From assembly GCA_031292015.1 (NCBI GenBank), contig JARLHY010000052.1, forward strand, positions 8,000 to 71,999: a DNA stretch of 64,000 bases. The letters run 5' to 3'. Positions 18,692 through 25,987 of this stretch are shown here, piece by piece. The notes under the pieces are model-generated. The model saw only the letters and a program-made list of their open reading frames with translations. It ran no database searches and had not been told where the DNA came from. The position numbers and the translations under genes were made by a program. How positions within the stretch are numbered: the first letter of the stretch is position 1; the number at the start of each line of letters is the position of its first letter. The DNA comes from Negativicutes bacterium. GTDB taxonomy: Bacteria > Bacillota_C > Negativicutes > Sporomusales_B > JARLHX01.

Positions 18692-18720
18692 TTGCACTTT
18701 ATCCGGCCGGTCAGAATATA
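18692..18720 (+). promoter_or_regulatory. Possible promoter of the SAM decarboxylase gene
   Basis: TTGCAC (18692-18697), a 17-base spacer and AATATA (18715-18720). The -10 box is weak, but this is the only candidate between the htpX terminator and the next gene. Confidence 0.4.
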
Positions 18721-18795
18721 TTGGTTTTGAATATCGATTTCCTGGTGCAAGCCGCCGATCCGTCGGGCGACAGGAGTAAGGAGGTATTGGATGCA

Positions 18796-19170
18796 TTGAA
18801 GGCTTTGGGTCGTCATATCCTGGCAGAGCTCTACGGCTGCGATGCTGCCATTCTGAACGACATCTCCCAGATCGAAAGATTCATGGTGGACGCCGCTTTG
18901 GCCGCCGGGGCCGAGGTGCGGGAAGTGGTCTTTCATAAATTCAGCCCCCAGGGAGTCAGCGGCGTCGTGGTTATCTCCGAATCCCACCTGGCGATTCATA
19001 CCTGGCCGGAACTGTCCTTCGCCGCCGCTGACGTCTTTACCTGCGGCGACAGGGTCGATCCGTGGAAAGCCTGCCGCTGTCTCGCCGAAAAGCTGAGGAC
19101 CACCCGGCTGGACGCCACAGAAGTCCAGCGCGGCGATATCAACAGGCTGTTGGCCGAGAAAGTTTCATAA
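18796..19170 (+). CDS. speH: S-adenosylmethionine decarboxylase proenzyme
   Basis: A 124-residue class 1b AdoMetDC. The self-processing site is ISESHLAIHTWPE (about residues 58-70): cleavage before the serine makes the pyruvoyl cofactor; FTCGD follows near 81. It makes decarboxylated SAM, the aminopropyl donor for spermidine. TTG at 18796, 10 bases after AAGGAGGT, gives MKALGRHILAE, the family's usual N-terminus; a frame reaching back to 18595 crosses the htpX terminator and is rejected. No speE is adjacent, but the aminotransferase at 15894 may also handle polyamines. Confidence 0.93.
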   Translation: MKALGRHILAELYGCDAAILNDISQIERFMVDAALAAGAEVREVVFHKFSPQGVSGVVVISESHLAIHTWPELSFAAADVFTCGDRVDPWKACRCLAEKLRTTRLDATEVQRGDINRLLAEKVS

Positions 19171-19266
19171 GGGGGCTAACTATAATTTCTCGTATGGAAG
19201 ATGAGTTGCTGCCAAGCAAGATTCCTGCGGCTGGAGCGCTGGCCCGGGAATATTTTTTTCCGCCTT

Positions 19267-19295
19267 TTGACAACCCTACACCCTGACCATATAAT
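19267..19295 (+). promoter_or_regulatory. Consensus sigma-A promoter of the M42 peptidase operon
   Basis: TTGACA (19267-19272), an exact 17-base spacer and TATAAT (19290-19295). It is identical to the consensus, about 60 bases before the M42 gene, and implies strong constitutive expression. Confidence 0.9.
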
Positions 19296-19361
19296 GGAAG
19301 GTGGAATAGCCTCCAATGCTTCGCCGCAAACTAACTGCACTCACAAATAGGAGGAATGGCA

Positions 19362-20435
19362 ATGGACAAAACCCTTGATTGGCTTAAACAGATCAGTGAA
19401 GTACCGGGCGTCTCCGGCTACGAACAAAGGGTCAAGGCGATGCTGACCCTGCGGCTCGGCAACCTGACCGAAGTGTCGGGTGACAGAATCGGCAGCGTCA
19501 TTTTCAAGAAAAAAGGCACCGCCGAATCGCCCCGGATTATGCTGGCCAGCCATATGGACGAAATCGGCTTCATGGTCAAACATATCACCAAGGAAGGCTT
19601 CCTGAAGTTCACGACCCTTGGCGGCTGGTGGGAACAGGTCATGCTGGGCCAGCGGGTCACCGTCATGACCGCCAAAGGCGACCTGCCCGGGGTGATCGGC
19701 AGCAAACCGCCCCATGTTCTGTCTGCTGAGGAACGGAAGAAAATGGTCCAGAAGAAAGAGATGTATATCGATGTCGGGGCCATGGATGACAAGGACGCCA
19801 AAGAGAACCTGGGCATCAAGCCAGGCGACCCGGTGGTGCCGTACAGCACCTTTACCCAGATGGCCAACAGCAAGATGCTGATGGGCAAAGCCTGGGACAA
19901 CCGGATCGGCTGCGCCATCATGGCTGAAGTGATCGAAACCCTCAGCCGGGAAGCTCATCCTAACACCGTTTTTGGCGTGGGAACCGTCCAGGAGGAGGTC
20001 GGCCTGCGCGGGGCCAAGACCAGCGCCAGCGTCATCGACCCTCATTTTGCTTTCGCCATCGATACCTGTGTGGCTGGCGACACCCCCGGGGTCAGCGACG
20101 ACCAGGCCGCCAGCAAGCTTGGTAAAGGCGTTGCCATCTCCATTTATGACGCCAGTCTCATTCCTTACCCCCGGTTGCGCGATTTCGCCATCGAAACCGC
20201 TGAGCAGGGCAAGATACCTTATCAGCTGGAATTCACCGAAGGCGGCGGCACTGACGCTGGCAGGATCCATATTCACGGCCAGGGTGTCCCCAGTCTTGTT
20301 GTGAGCATTCCGACCCGCTACATCCACAGCCACAGCGGCATCATTCACCGGGATGACTACGACTCCGCGGTGCGGCTTCTTGTCGCCATCCTGAAAAAAC
20401 TCGACCAGCAAAAAATGCAGGAATTGCTTTCATGA
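19362..20435 (+). CDS. M42-family metallopeptidase (aminopeptidase)
   Basis: A 357-residue dinuclear zinc/cobalt aminopeptidase. Metal ligands and catalytic residues are seen in order: SHMDEIGFMV near 62-71, KAWDNRIGC near 172-180, VQEEVGLRGA near 207-216, AIDTCVAGDTPG near 230-241 and the C-terminal RYIHSHSGI near 314-322. M42 enzymes trim peptides from the N-terminus in the cytoplasm, often as dodecamers. ATG 19362 lies 8 bases after AGGAGG; an ATG at 19356 is too close. The stop overlaps the next start by 4 bases (ATGA). Confidence 0.92.
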   Translation: MDKTLDWLKQISEVPGVSGYEQRVKAMLTLRLGNLTEVSGDRIGSVIFKKKGTAESPRIMLASHMDEIGFMVKHITKEGFLKFTTLGGWWEQVMLGQRVTVMTAKGDLPGVIGSKPPHVLSAEERKKMVQKKEMYIDVGAMDDKDAKENLGIKPGDPVVPYSTFTQMANSKMLMGKAWDNRIGCAIMAEVIETLSREAHPNTVFGVGTVQEEVGLRGAKTSASVIDPHFAFAIDTCVAGDTPGVSDDQAASKLGKGVAISIYDASLIPYPRLRDFAIETAEQGKIPYQLEFTEGGGTDAGRIHIHGQGVPSLVVSIPTRYIHSHSGIIHRDDYDSAVRLLVAILKKLDQQKMQELLS

Positions 20436-20971
20436 TTCCCGGCAGACAGCTCCCCTACAAAGGCAGGGCGCCGCAGCTGGGCGAAGCGGTATTTCTGGCC
20501 GAAGGGTGCCTGATCATCGGCAGCGTGGACCTGGGAAGCGGCAGCAGCGTCTGGTTCAACACCGTAATCCGCGGTGACGAAAATACCATCAAGATCGGCG
20601 CTTACACCAACATCCAGGAAGGCTGTATAATCCACGTCCAGCCTGAACACTATCCGGTAGTCATCGGCGACTATGTGACTGTCGGCCATAACGCTGTTAT
20701 TCACGGCTGCACCATCGCCGACAACTGTCTGGTCGGGATGGGGGCCATCGTGATGAATGGCGCCCGCATCGGTGCCAACTGCATCCTTGGTGCCGGTACG
20801 CTGATCCCCGAAAACAGAGTCGTTCCCGCTAATTCCCTTGTTGCCGGGTCGCCGGGCAGGGTTCTGCGGGCCGTCACCCCCGAGCAGATCGAAATGATCC
20901 GGCGCTCAGCTGTGCACTACCACGAACTTGCGATGAGCTATCCTTCAGCAAACGAACGGGAGGGGACTTAA
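20432..20971 (+). CDS. Gamma carbonic anhydrase-like hexapeptide-repeat protein
   Basis: A 179-residue left-handed beta-helix protein with hexapeptide repeats across about residues 20-135 (IIGSVDLGSGSSVWFNTVIR near 20-39, VGHNAVIHGC near 83-92). The VIRGDE and GHNAVIHG motifs, including the zinc histidines, match the gamma-carbonic-anhydrase/YrdA group. Carbonic anhydrase activity is not assured, since many members are of unknown function. It overlaps the M42 gene by 4 bases and abuts ndk, so all three are co-transcribed. Confidence 0.82.
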   Translation: MIPGRQLPYKGRAPQLGEAVFLAEGCLIIGSVDLGSGSSVWFNTVIRGDENTIKIGAYTNIQEGCIIHVQPEHYPVVIGDYVTVGHNAVIHGCTIADNCLVGMGAIVMNGARIGANCILGAGTLIPENRVVPANSLVAGSPGRVLRAVTPEQIEMIRRSAVHYHELAMSYPSANEREGT

Positions 20972-21388
20972 ATGGAAAAATCACTGGTACTGGTCAAACC
21001 CGACGGAGTGGCCAAAGGACTTACCGGCGAGATTTTAACCCGACTGGAACGGCGGGGCCTGAAAATCCGCGCCCTTAAGCTGATTCGCCTGCCGCGCGGT
21101 CAGGCCGAAACTCACTACGGGGAACATCGCGGCAAACCCTTTTTCGACGGCCTGGTGGATTTCATCACCTCAGGCCCGCTGGTTGCCATGGTCGTGCAAG
21201 GCGAAAACGCCGTCCGGGTCATCCGGACGATGATGGGGCCGACCAATCCGGCCGACGCCGCGCCCGGCACCATTCGCGGCGACTATGCCCTGAACATAGG
21301 CAACAACATCATTCACGGTTCCGACAGTCTGGAAAGCGCCGCCAGGGAGATCGCCATCTTCTTCACCCCTGACGAGATCGTCGAATAG
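20972..21388 (+). CDS. ndk: Nucleoside diphosphate kinase
   Basis: A 138-residue NDK of normal length. It opens with [14 protein letters not shown], and the phospho-histidine lies in NIIHGSDS near residues 112-119. It equalises NTP pools by moving the gamma phosphate of ATP to NDPs through a phospho-histidine. The ATG follows the previous stop directly, with GGGAGGGG upstream, so translation is coupled. Confidence 0.97.
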   Translation: MEKSLVLVKPDGVAKGLTGEILTRLERRGLKIRALKLIRLPRGQAETHYGEHRGKPFFDGLVDFITSGPLVAMVVQGENAVRVIRTMMGPTNPADAAPGTIRGDYALNIGNNIIHGSDSLESAAREIAIFFTPDEIVE

Positions 21389-21405
21389 CGGAAGGGGGAT
21401 TTGAC

Positions 21406-21912
21406 ATGAAACTGTATACCAAGACCGGCGACCGGGGCGAAACCTCTCTTTATACCGGAGAGCGCGTGGCTAAAGACAGCATCAGGGTGGAAGCCTACGG
21501 CACCATCGACGAATTCGACGCAGCCCTGGGTCTGGCGCGGGCCCTTTGCCAGAACAAGGATGTAGGCGCCGCCATCTATGAAATACAAAAACTGTTATCG
21601 GGGGCTATGGCCGCCGTAGCCAGTACCCCGGGCCAGACGCCCGGGCTCGCCGCCGACACCGTTCAGGTCGTAGAAACAATGATCGATACCTTCGACGCCC
21701 GGTTGGCTCCGCTGACCCATTTTCTCATACCCGGCGGCTTGCCCGGCGCGGCGGCCCTCGACGTAGCCCGCACGGTGGCCAGAAGGGCCGAAAGGCAGCT
21801 GTGGCGACTCTCCCGCCAGGAGAGTGTTGACGAACAGGTGCTGATCCTTGTCAACAGGCTGTCCGATCTTTGTTTTGCCCTGGCCCGGGCCGAAAATGAA
21901 TTGAAGGGGTGA
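21406..21912 (+). CDS. pduO: ATP:cob(I)alamin adenosyltransferase, PduO type
   Basis: A 168-residue four-helix PduO-type enzyme. KLYTKTGDRGETSL at the N-terminus is the ATP-binding signature, followed by EAYGTIDEFDAALG near 32-45 and the C-terminal RRAERQLWRLS near 126-136. It makes adenosylcobalamin from reduced cobalamin and ATP. The ATG is 17 bases after ndk, with GGAAGGGGG upstream. No B12-dependent enzyme is next door, so the demand must come from elsewhere in the genome. Confidence 0.93.
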   Translation: MKLYTKTGDRGETSLYTGERVAKDSIRVEAYGTIDEFDAALGLARALCQNKDVGAAIYEIQKLLSGAMAAVASTPGQTPGLAADTVQVVETMIDTFDARLAPLTHFLIPGGLPGAAALDVARTVARRAERQLWRLSRQESVDEQVLILVNRLSDLCFALARAENELKG

Positions 21913-21917
21913 GACCG

Positions 21918-22133
21918 GTGCCTGTCTATGAATTTGTCTGTCGCGACTGCAGTCACCACTTCAGCGAGCTCTGCCGCCTGGATTGGCAAGGTACGGTCAA
22001 GTGCCCGGCCTGCGGCGGCAGCAGCCTGTCCAAGGCCATCTCCCAATTCAGCGGTGCCGGAAGCCCGGACGGCGCAGGCAACCAAGCCGGCTGCGGTTCC
22101 TGTTCCGGAAAAAATTGCGCCGGCTGCAGGTAA
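21918..22133 (+). CDS. FmdB-family zinc-ribbon protein
   Basis: A 71-residue protein beginning MPVYEFVCRDC, with the CxxC pairs of a zinc ribbon (CRDC and CPAC, about residues 8-34), followed by a low-complexity Gly/Ser/Cys tail (CGSCSGKNCAGC). Such proteins are named after FmdB, a putative regulator, but their function is not settled. The start is GTG at 21918, just past the adenosyltransferase stop; a frame beginning four bases before that stop adds only three unlikely residues. Confidence 0.85.
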   Translation: MPVYEFVCRDCSHHFSELCRLDWQGTVKCPACGGSSLSKAISQFSGAGSPDGAGNQAGCGSCSGKNCAGCR

Positions 22134-22209
22134 TTTGCCGGCAATTACCCGCACACGGCGACTGTTCCTTACATAAATTATAAAGAGTAGGCTGTGAGGG
22201 GGCGAGCGG

Positions 22210-22290
22210 GTGAAAGGTTTGAAAATTTATCTGATGTCCATACCCAGGCCGTTGCGTAAATTAATGCGCATTTTTGTTAAAAATGAGTAA
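22210..22290 (+). CDS. 26-residue SpoVM-like amphipathic peptide
   Basis: A 26-codon gene: GTG at 22210 with GAGGGGG about 7 bases upstream, stop TAA at 22288-22290. The product reads MKGLKIYLMSIPRPLRKLM followed by RIFVKNE. From residue 5 it aligns with Bacillus SpoVM (also 26 residues): Lys, aromatic Tyr, a Pro followed by a basic residue, a Leu and an Arg seven residues later keep the same spacing. SpoVM is the amphipathic helix that recognises the curved forespore membrane and anchors the spore coat. A CATAAATTA box at about 22176-22184 resembles late-sporulation -10 elements. Assignment rests on a short pattern; another small basic membrane peptide is possible. Confidence 0.55.
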   Translation: MKGLKIYLMSIPRPLRKLMRIFVKNE

Positions 22291-22303
22291 ATCAGGTAAT
22301 AAT

Positions 22304-22331
22304 AATAACCGCCTTGAATAAGGCGGTTATT
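22304..22331 (+). terminator. Hairpin terminator before the EF-G-like gene
   Basis: A perfect 12-bp stem aataaccgcctt/aaggcggttatt with a GAAT loop. The T-tail is short (TTAATTT). It ends the small SpoVM-like transcript. Confidence 0.75.
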
Positions 22332-22456
22332 AATTTGCTGACAAATAACCAGAAAAGCAGGAATATTCCCATTTCGCAGAGAAATCAACACAGCACCTAA
22401 CCACATTCAGCAGTATCATTGTGGCACAAGTAATATATCATCAGGAGGGACTTGCT

Positions 22457-24541
22457 TTGAAAGAGTACAAAAGCGAAAAGCTCAGAAATGTCGGTATCAT
22501 CTCCCACGGAGGCGCCGGCAAAACCTCCCTGGCCGAAGCTCTGCTGTACAGCGCCGGGGCCGTCAACCGCCTTGGGAGAGTCGATGATGGCACTGCAACC
22601 ACCGATTTCGAACCAGAAGAAATCAAACGAAAAGTCACTATCAGCACTGGCTTGGCCCCCTGCGAGTGGCATGAACATAAAATCAATTTTCTCGATACCC
22701 CCGGCTATTCCGATTTCGTTGCCGACGTAAAAGGCTCCCTCCGCGCGGTTGACACGGCCCTGGTAGTCCTGTGCGCAGCATCCGGCGTCGAGGTTGAAAC
22801 CGAGAAAGTTTGGAAATACGCGGCTGATCAGGAACTGCCCCGGATCGCCTTCGTCAACAAAATGGATCGTGAAAATGCCGATTTCAACGCCGTCATCAAT
22901 CAGATGAAGGAAGTCTTCGGTGTCGGTATCGTGCCGATCCAGCTGCCCATCGGCGCCCAGGACAGCTTTAAAGGCGTCGTCGACCTTGTTAAAATGAAAG
23001 CACTGATCCCTGCCAACGCTCAGGGAACACAATATAATGAAAGCGAAATCCCTGCCGACATGGCCGACGAGGCTGCCTTGGCCCGCCTGGCTATCATCGA
23101 GGCCGCGGCGGAAACCAACGACGATCTGCTGACCAAGTATCTTGAGGGCGAGGAACTCACTGATGAAGAGGTCCGCACCGGCCTGGTGGCCGGGGTTGCC
23201 CAGGCCAGATTCTGCCCGGTACTCTGCGGCTCGGCTCAAAAGAACATCGGCACCCAGCAACTGCTCGACGCGGTGACCGCCCTGGTGCCGTCTCCTGACT
23301 CCAGGATCGCCAAAGGTCTTAATCCGGTGAACAAGGAGCCTGTGGAAAGAAAAGTCACCGATCCGTTTTCGGCTCTGGTGTTCAAAACCACGGCCGACCC
23401 CTTTGTCGGCCGCCTGAGCTATGTCCGGGTCTTCTCCGGACAGCTCAAACCGGATTCCACCGTGTACAACGTTTCCCGCGAGAAGTCGGAACGGCTTGGC
23501 AACATTTTCACCCTCCGCGGCAAACAGCAGGATATGCTGACCGTCGCCAACGCCGGCGACATCGTCGTGATACCGAAACTTCAGGAAACCAAAACCGGCG
23601 ATACCCTTGCCGAAAAAGACAAACCTGTCGTTTACCCGCCTATCAGCTATCCCAAGCCGATGTTCACCATGTCGGTGGAAGCCAAAAACAAGGGCGATGA
23701 AGACAAAATAGGCACAGCCCTCAACCGGATGGCGGATGAGGATCCGACCTTTACCCTGGAAAAGAACACCGAAACGCATCAGAACCTAGTCAATGGTCTC
23801 AGTGACATGCACCTCGACGTTATCGCCGAAAGAATGAAACGTAAATTCGGCGTGGACGTCAAGCTGAGCGATCCTAAGCTGCCGTACCGCGAAACCATCC
23901 GGGCCGGCACAAAGGTCGAATACAAACACAAAAAACAAAGCGGCGGACACGGCCAATATGGCCATGTCTGGCTCCAGATGGACCCGTTGCCCACCGGTAG
24001 CGGCTTCGAATTCATCGAGACTATCTTCGGCGGCTCTGTTCCCCGCCAGTATTTCCCGGCGGTGGAAAAAGGGGTCCGGGATGCCCTTGCCAGCGGCGTG
24101 TTGGCCGGCTACCCGGTTACCGACGTCAAGGTTAACCTTGTGGACGGCTCGTATCATGACGTCGATTCGTCGGAAATGGCCTTTAAGATCGCCTCCTCAG
24201 GCGCCTTCAAAAAAGGAGCCCTCCAGGCCAAACCGATACTCCTTGAACCGGTCTGCCTGTTGGAAGTCACCGTTCCCGAAGCCAGCATGGGCGACATCAT
24301 CGGCGACTTCAACAGCCGGCGCGGCCGGATCCTCGGCATGGAGCCCATCGGCGGCGGCCTCGGCGTCGTCAAAGCCCAGGCACCTCTGGCCGAAGTCTTC
24401 CGCTACTCCGTCGACCTGCGGTCCATGACCCAGGGCCGCGGTTCCTTCGACATGGTCTTCGACCACTACGAGGAAGTCCCTCAGCGGATCGCCGACCAGA
24501 TCATCGCGGCCGCGAAAAAGGACAAAGAGGAAGAAGAATAA
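22457..24541 (+). CDS. Elongation factor G-like translational GTPase
   Basis: A 694-residue protein with the full EF-G domain set: a GTPase domain with P-loop HGGAGKTSLAEALL (about 15-28), DTPGYSDF near 80, NKMDREN near 134 and GSAQK near 259; then domains II to V. The P-loop differs from the AHIDAGKTT of the main EF-G, marking it as the paralogous EF-G-like group rather than canonical FusA, which normally sits in the str operon with rpsL and tufA. Its role (an accessory or stress translocase) is not established. The start is TTG 22457 after AGGAGGGA; GTG 22421 is further upstream without a site. Confidence 0.9.
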   Translation: MKEYKSEKLRNVGIISHGGAGKTSLAEALLYSAGAVNRLGRVDDGTATTDFEPEEIKRKVTISTGLAPCEWHEHKINFLDTPGYSDFVADVKGSLRAVDTALVVLCAASGVEVETEKVWKYAADQELPRIAFVNKMDRENADFNAVINQMKEVFGVGIVPIQLPIGAQDSFKGVVDLVKMKALIPANAQGTQYNESEIPADMADEAALARLAIIEAAAETNDDLLTKYLEGEELTDEEVRTGLVAGVAQARFCPVLCGSAQKNIGTQQLLDAVTALVPSPDSRIAKGLNPVNKEPVERKVTDPFSALVFKTTADPFVGRLSYVRVFSGQLKPDSTVYNVSREKSERLGNIFTLRGKQQDMLTVANAGDIVVIPKLQETKTGDTLAEKDKPVVYPPISYPKPMFTMSVEAKNKGDEDKIGTALNRMADEDPTFTLEKNTETHQNLVNGLSDMHLDVIAERMKRKFGVDVKLSDPKLPYRETIRAGTKVEYKHKKQSGGHGQYGHVWLQMDPLPTGSGFEFIETIFGGSVPRQYFPAVEKGVRDALASGVLAGYPVTDVKVNLVDGSYHDVDSSEMAFKIASSGAFKKGALQAKPILLEPVCLLEVTVPEASMGDIIGDFNSRRGRILGMEPIGGGLGVVKAQAPLAEVFRYSVDLRSMTQGRGSFDMVFDHYEEVPQRIADQIIAAAKKDKEEEE

Positions 24542-24550
24542 GAACGACGA

Positions 24551-24580
24551 AAAAGCCGGAGAGCAATCTCCGGCTTTTCT
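24551..24580 (+). terminator. Terminator after the EF-G-like gene
   Basis: A perfect 12-bp stem aaaagccggaga/tctccggctttt closed by a GCAA tetraloop. Confidence 0.9.
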
Positions 24581-24626
24581 ATAAGCTAAAACGCCGCCGG
24601 TCATCCGGCGGCGAAAAATTTACTGG

Positions 24627-24699
24627 CTGGGGCGGCTGGACTCGAACCAACGCGTGCGGGAGTCAAAGTCCCGTGCCTTACCAACTTGGCTACGCCCCA
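24627..24699 (-). tRNA. tRNA-Gln (anticodon TTG)
   Basis: The reverse complement folds as a full cloverleaf: acceptor TGGGGCG/CGCCCCA, anticodon arm cggga-CTTTGAC-tcccg giving anticodon TTG, T-loop GGTTCGAGTCC, discriminator G as expected for Gln. CCA is encoded (24624-24626). Confidence 0.97.
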
Positions 24700-24897
24700 A
24701 TACTGCTTTCACCCTCAGTCTATCATAACGCCCGACATAAAAGAAGATGCTCGAACCTACCTTGTGCAGAACGAATCCGGATTATTCCTGGTAAATTTGT
24801 GTTGAGACAAAGATAATTGCAGCAAGAGGATAAAAAAAACTGGCAAAATATTATATTTCTTCTGAAGTTAATAACGTTGTTATATTGCTCGGATAAA

Positions 24898-24927
24898 TAA
24901 AAAAAACCTCAAAAAAGAGGTTTTTTT
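24898..24927. terminator. Bidirectional terminator next to tRNA-Pro
   Basis: The arms aaaaaacctc and gaggtttttt flank a six-A loop. On the minus strand it lies directly after the tRNA-Pro 3' end and supplies a T-run. The 24703-24897 stretch between the two tRNA genes is AT-rich and holds nothing else that I can see. Confidence 0.8.
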
Positions 24928-24934
24928 CAACTGG

Positions 24935-25008
24935 TCGGGGTGACAGGACTTGAACCTGCGACCTTTCGGTCCCGAACCGAACGCGCTACCAAACTGCGCT
25001 ACACCCCG
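24935..25008 (-). tRNA. tRNA-Pro (anticodon CGG)
   Basis: The reverse complement forms a cloverleaf with acceptor CGGGGTG/CACCCCG, D-arm with GTTTGGTA, anticodon arm ttcgg-TTCGGGA-ccgaa giving CGG, T-loop GGTTCAAGTCC, discriminator A and encoded CCA (24932-24934). Confidence 0.97.
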
Positions 25009-25173
25009 GCGTTCACAGTTTCTAAGTATACACAACAGTCGTTAAAATGTCAACATAATAACCGGAAAACCAGCGATTTGGAAATAAATAATATTTCTGG
25101 GACATGGGACACAGGAATCAGGGATTTTTTGGCGAATAAAAACAAAAAAAGAAAATAGCAAAGGGGGTCTGGC

Positions 25174-25869
25174 ATGCGAAAAGGAATACTCATTGTGGTT
25201 AGCCTTTGCGTCGTGCTTTTTTATTCGGCCGCGGCGAACGCCGCCACCCAGAATGGTCTGATCAAACAGGGTGCGACAGGAACCGAGGTCTATACGCTGC
25301 AGCAAAAGCTGCAAGAATACGGTTACTACCAGGATGCCCCTGACGGCATCTTCGGTTCTGATACAAAAGAGGCTGTGATCAGTTTCCAGATCGACGCCGG
25401 AATTCCGGCCGACGGTGTGGTCGGCGCAGCAACCATGAGGGCTCTGAGTCAGTTCAAGCCAGGCAGCTTTATCGCCAGCCGGGGCCAGAGCGAGCCCCGC
25501 AAAGCCCAGCAGTTGGTTGCCTTTGCCAAACAGTTTCTCGGTGTTCCCTATGTTTGGGCCGGGCGTTCACCGTCCGGATTTGACTGTTCGGGTTTTATCT
25601 CCTATGTGTACGATCATTTCGGCGTTTCCCTGCCCCGGATGGCTGATGAACAATTTGGCATCGGCATAACGGTCAGCCGCCGCGACCTGCAGCTGGGTGA
25701 CCTGGTCTTTTTCAGCACCTACGAGCCAGGACCGTCCCATGTCGGAATCTACATAGGCAGCGGCCAGTTCATCCACGCCAGTTCCGGCGCCAACGAGGTC
25801 ACCGTGACCCCGTTGATCAAAGACTACTATGCGGAACGTTATCTGGGCGCCCGCCGCGTCTTGCGGTAA
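25174..25869 (+). CDS. Exported NlpC/P60 peptidoglycan endopeptidase with PG-binding domain
   Basis: A 231-residue cell-wall hydrolase: signal peptide (about 1-24, ending ANAA), a PG_binding_1 domain (about 30-90, with LQQKLQEYGYYQDAPDGIFG) and a C-terminal NlpC/P60 domain (about 108-230). The catalytic Cys is in FDCSGF near 136, the His in SHVGIYIGSG near 191 and a further conserved His in FIHASS. It should cut the D-Glu-to-diamino-acid peptide bond in peptidoglycan, in growth, separation or spore germination. ATG follows AAAGGGGG. It is monocistronic. Confidence 0.93.
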   Translation: MRKGILIVVSLCVVLFYSAAANAATQNGLIKQGATGTEVYTLQQKLQEYGYYQDAPDGIFGSDTKEAVISFQIDAGIPADGVVGAATMRALSQFKPGSFIASRGQSEPRKAQQLVAFAKQFLGVPYVWAGRSPSGFDCSGFISYVYDHFGVSLPRMADEQFGIGITVSRRDLQLGDLVFFSTYEPGPSHVGIYIGSGQFIHASSGANEVTVTPLIKDYYAERYLGARRVLR

Positions 25870-25987
25870 CATCCTTACCGGATATACTTTCAGGCCGTTT
25901 CAGTAGTTCAACCTCAGCACCCTTGCGGGCGCGGGCCGTTGAATTGGGGAACGGCCTGATTTCGTCCCTCCAGTCAGTCAGAACGCT

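Noticed and set aside
18595..18795. Longer N-terminus for the SAM decarboxylase
   Set aside because: It would begin inside htpX and cross an intrinsic terminator; TTG 18796 with a good ribosome-binding site gives the family length.
19183..19200. TATAAT-like box after speH taken as a promoter
   Set aside because: No -35 partner; the consensus promoter at 19267-19295 explains the next operon.
22397..23779. 460-codon minus frame opposite the EF-G-like gene
   Set aside because: Antisense shadow of a fully recognised GTPase.
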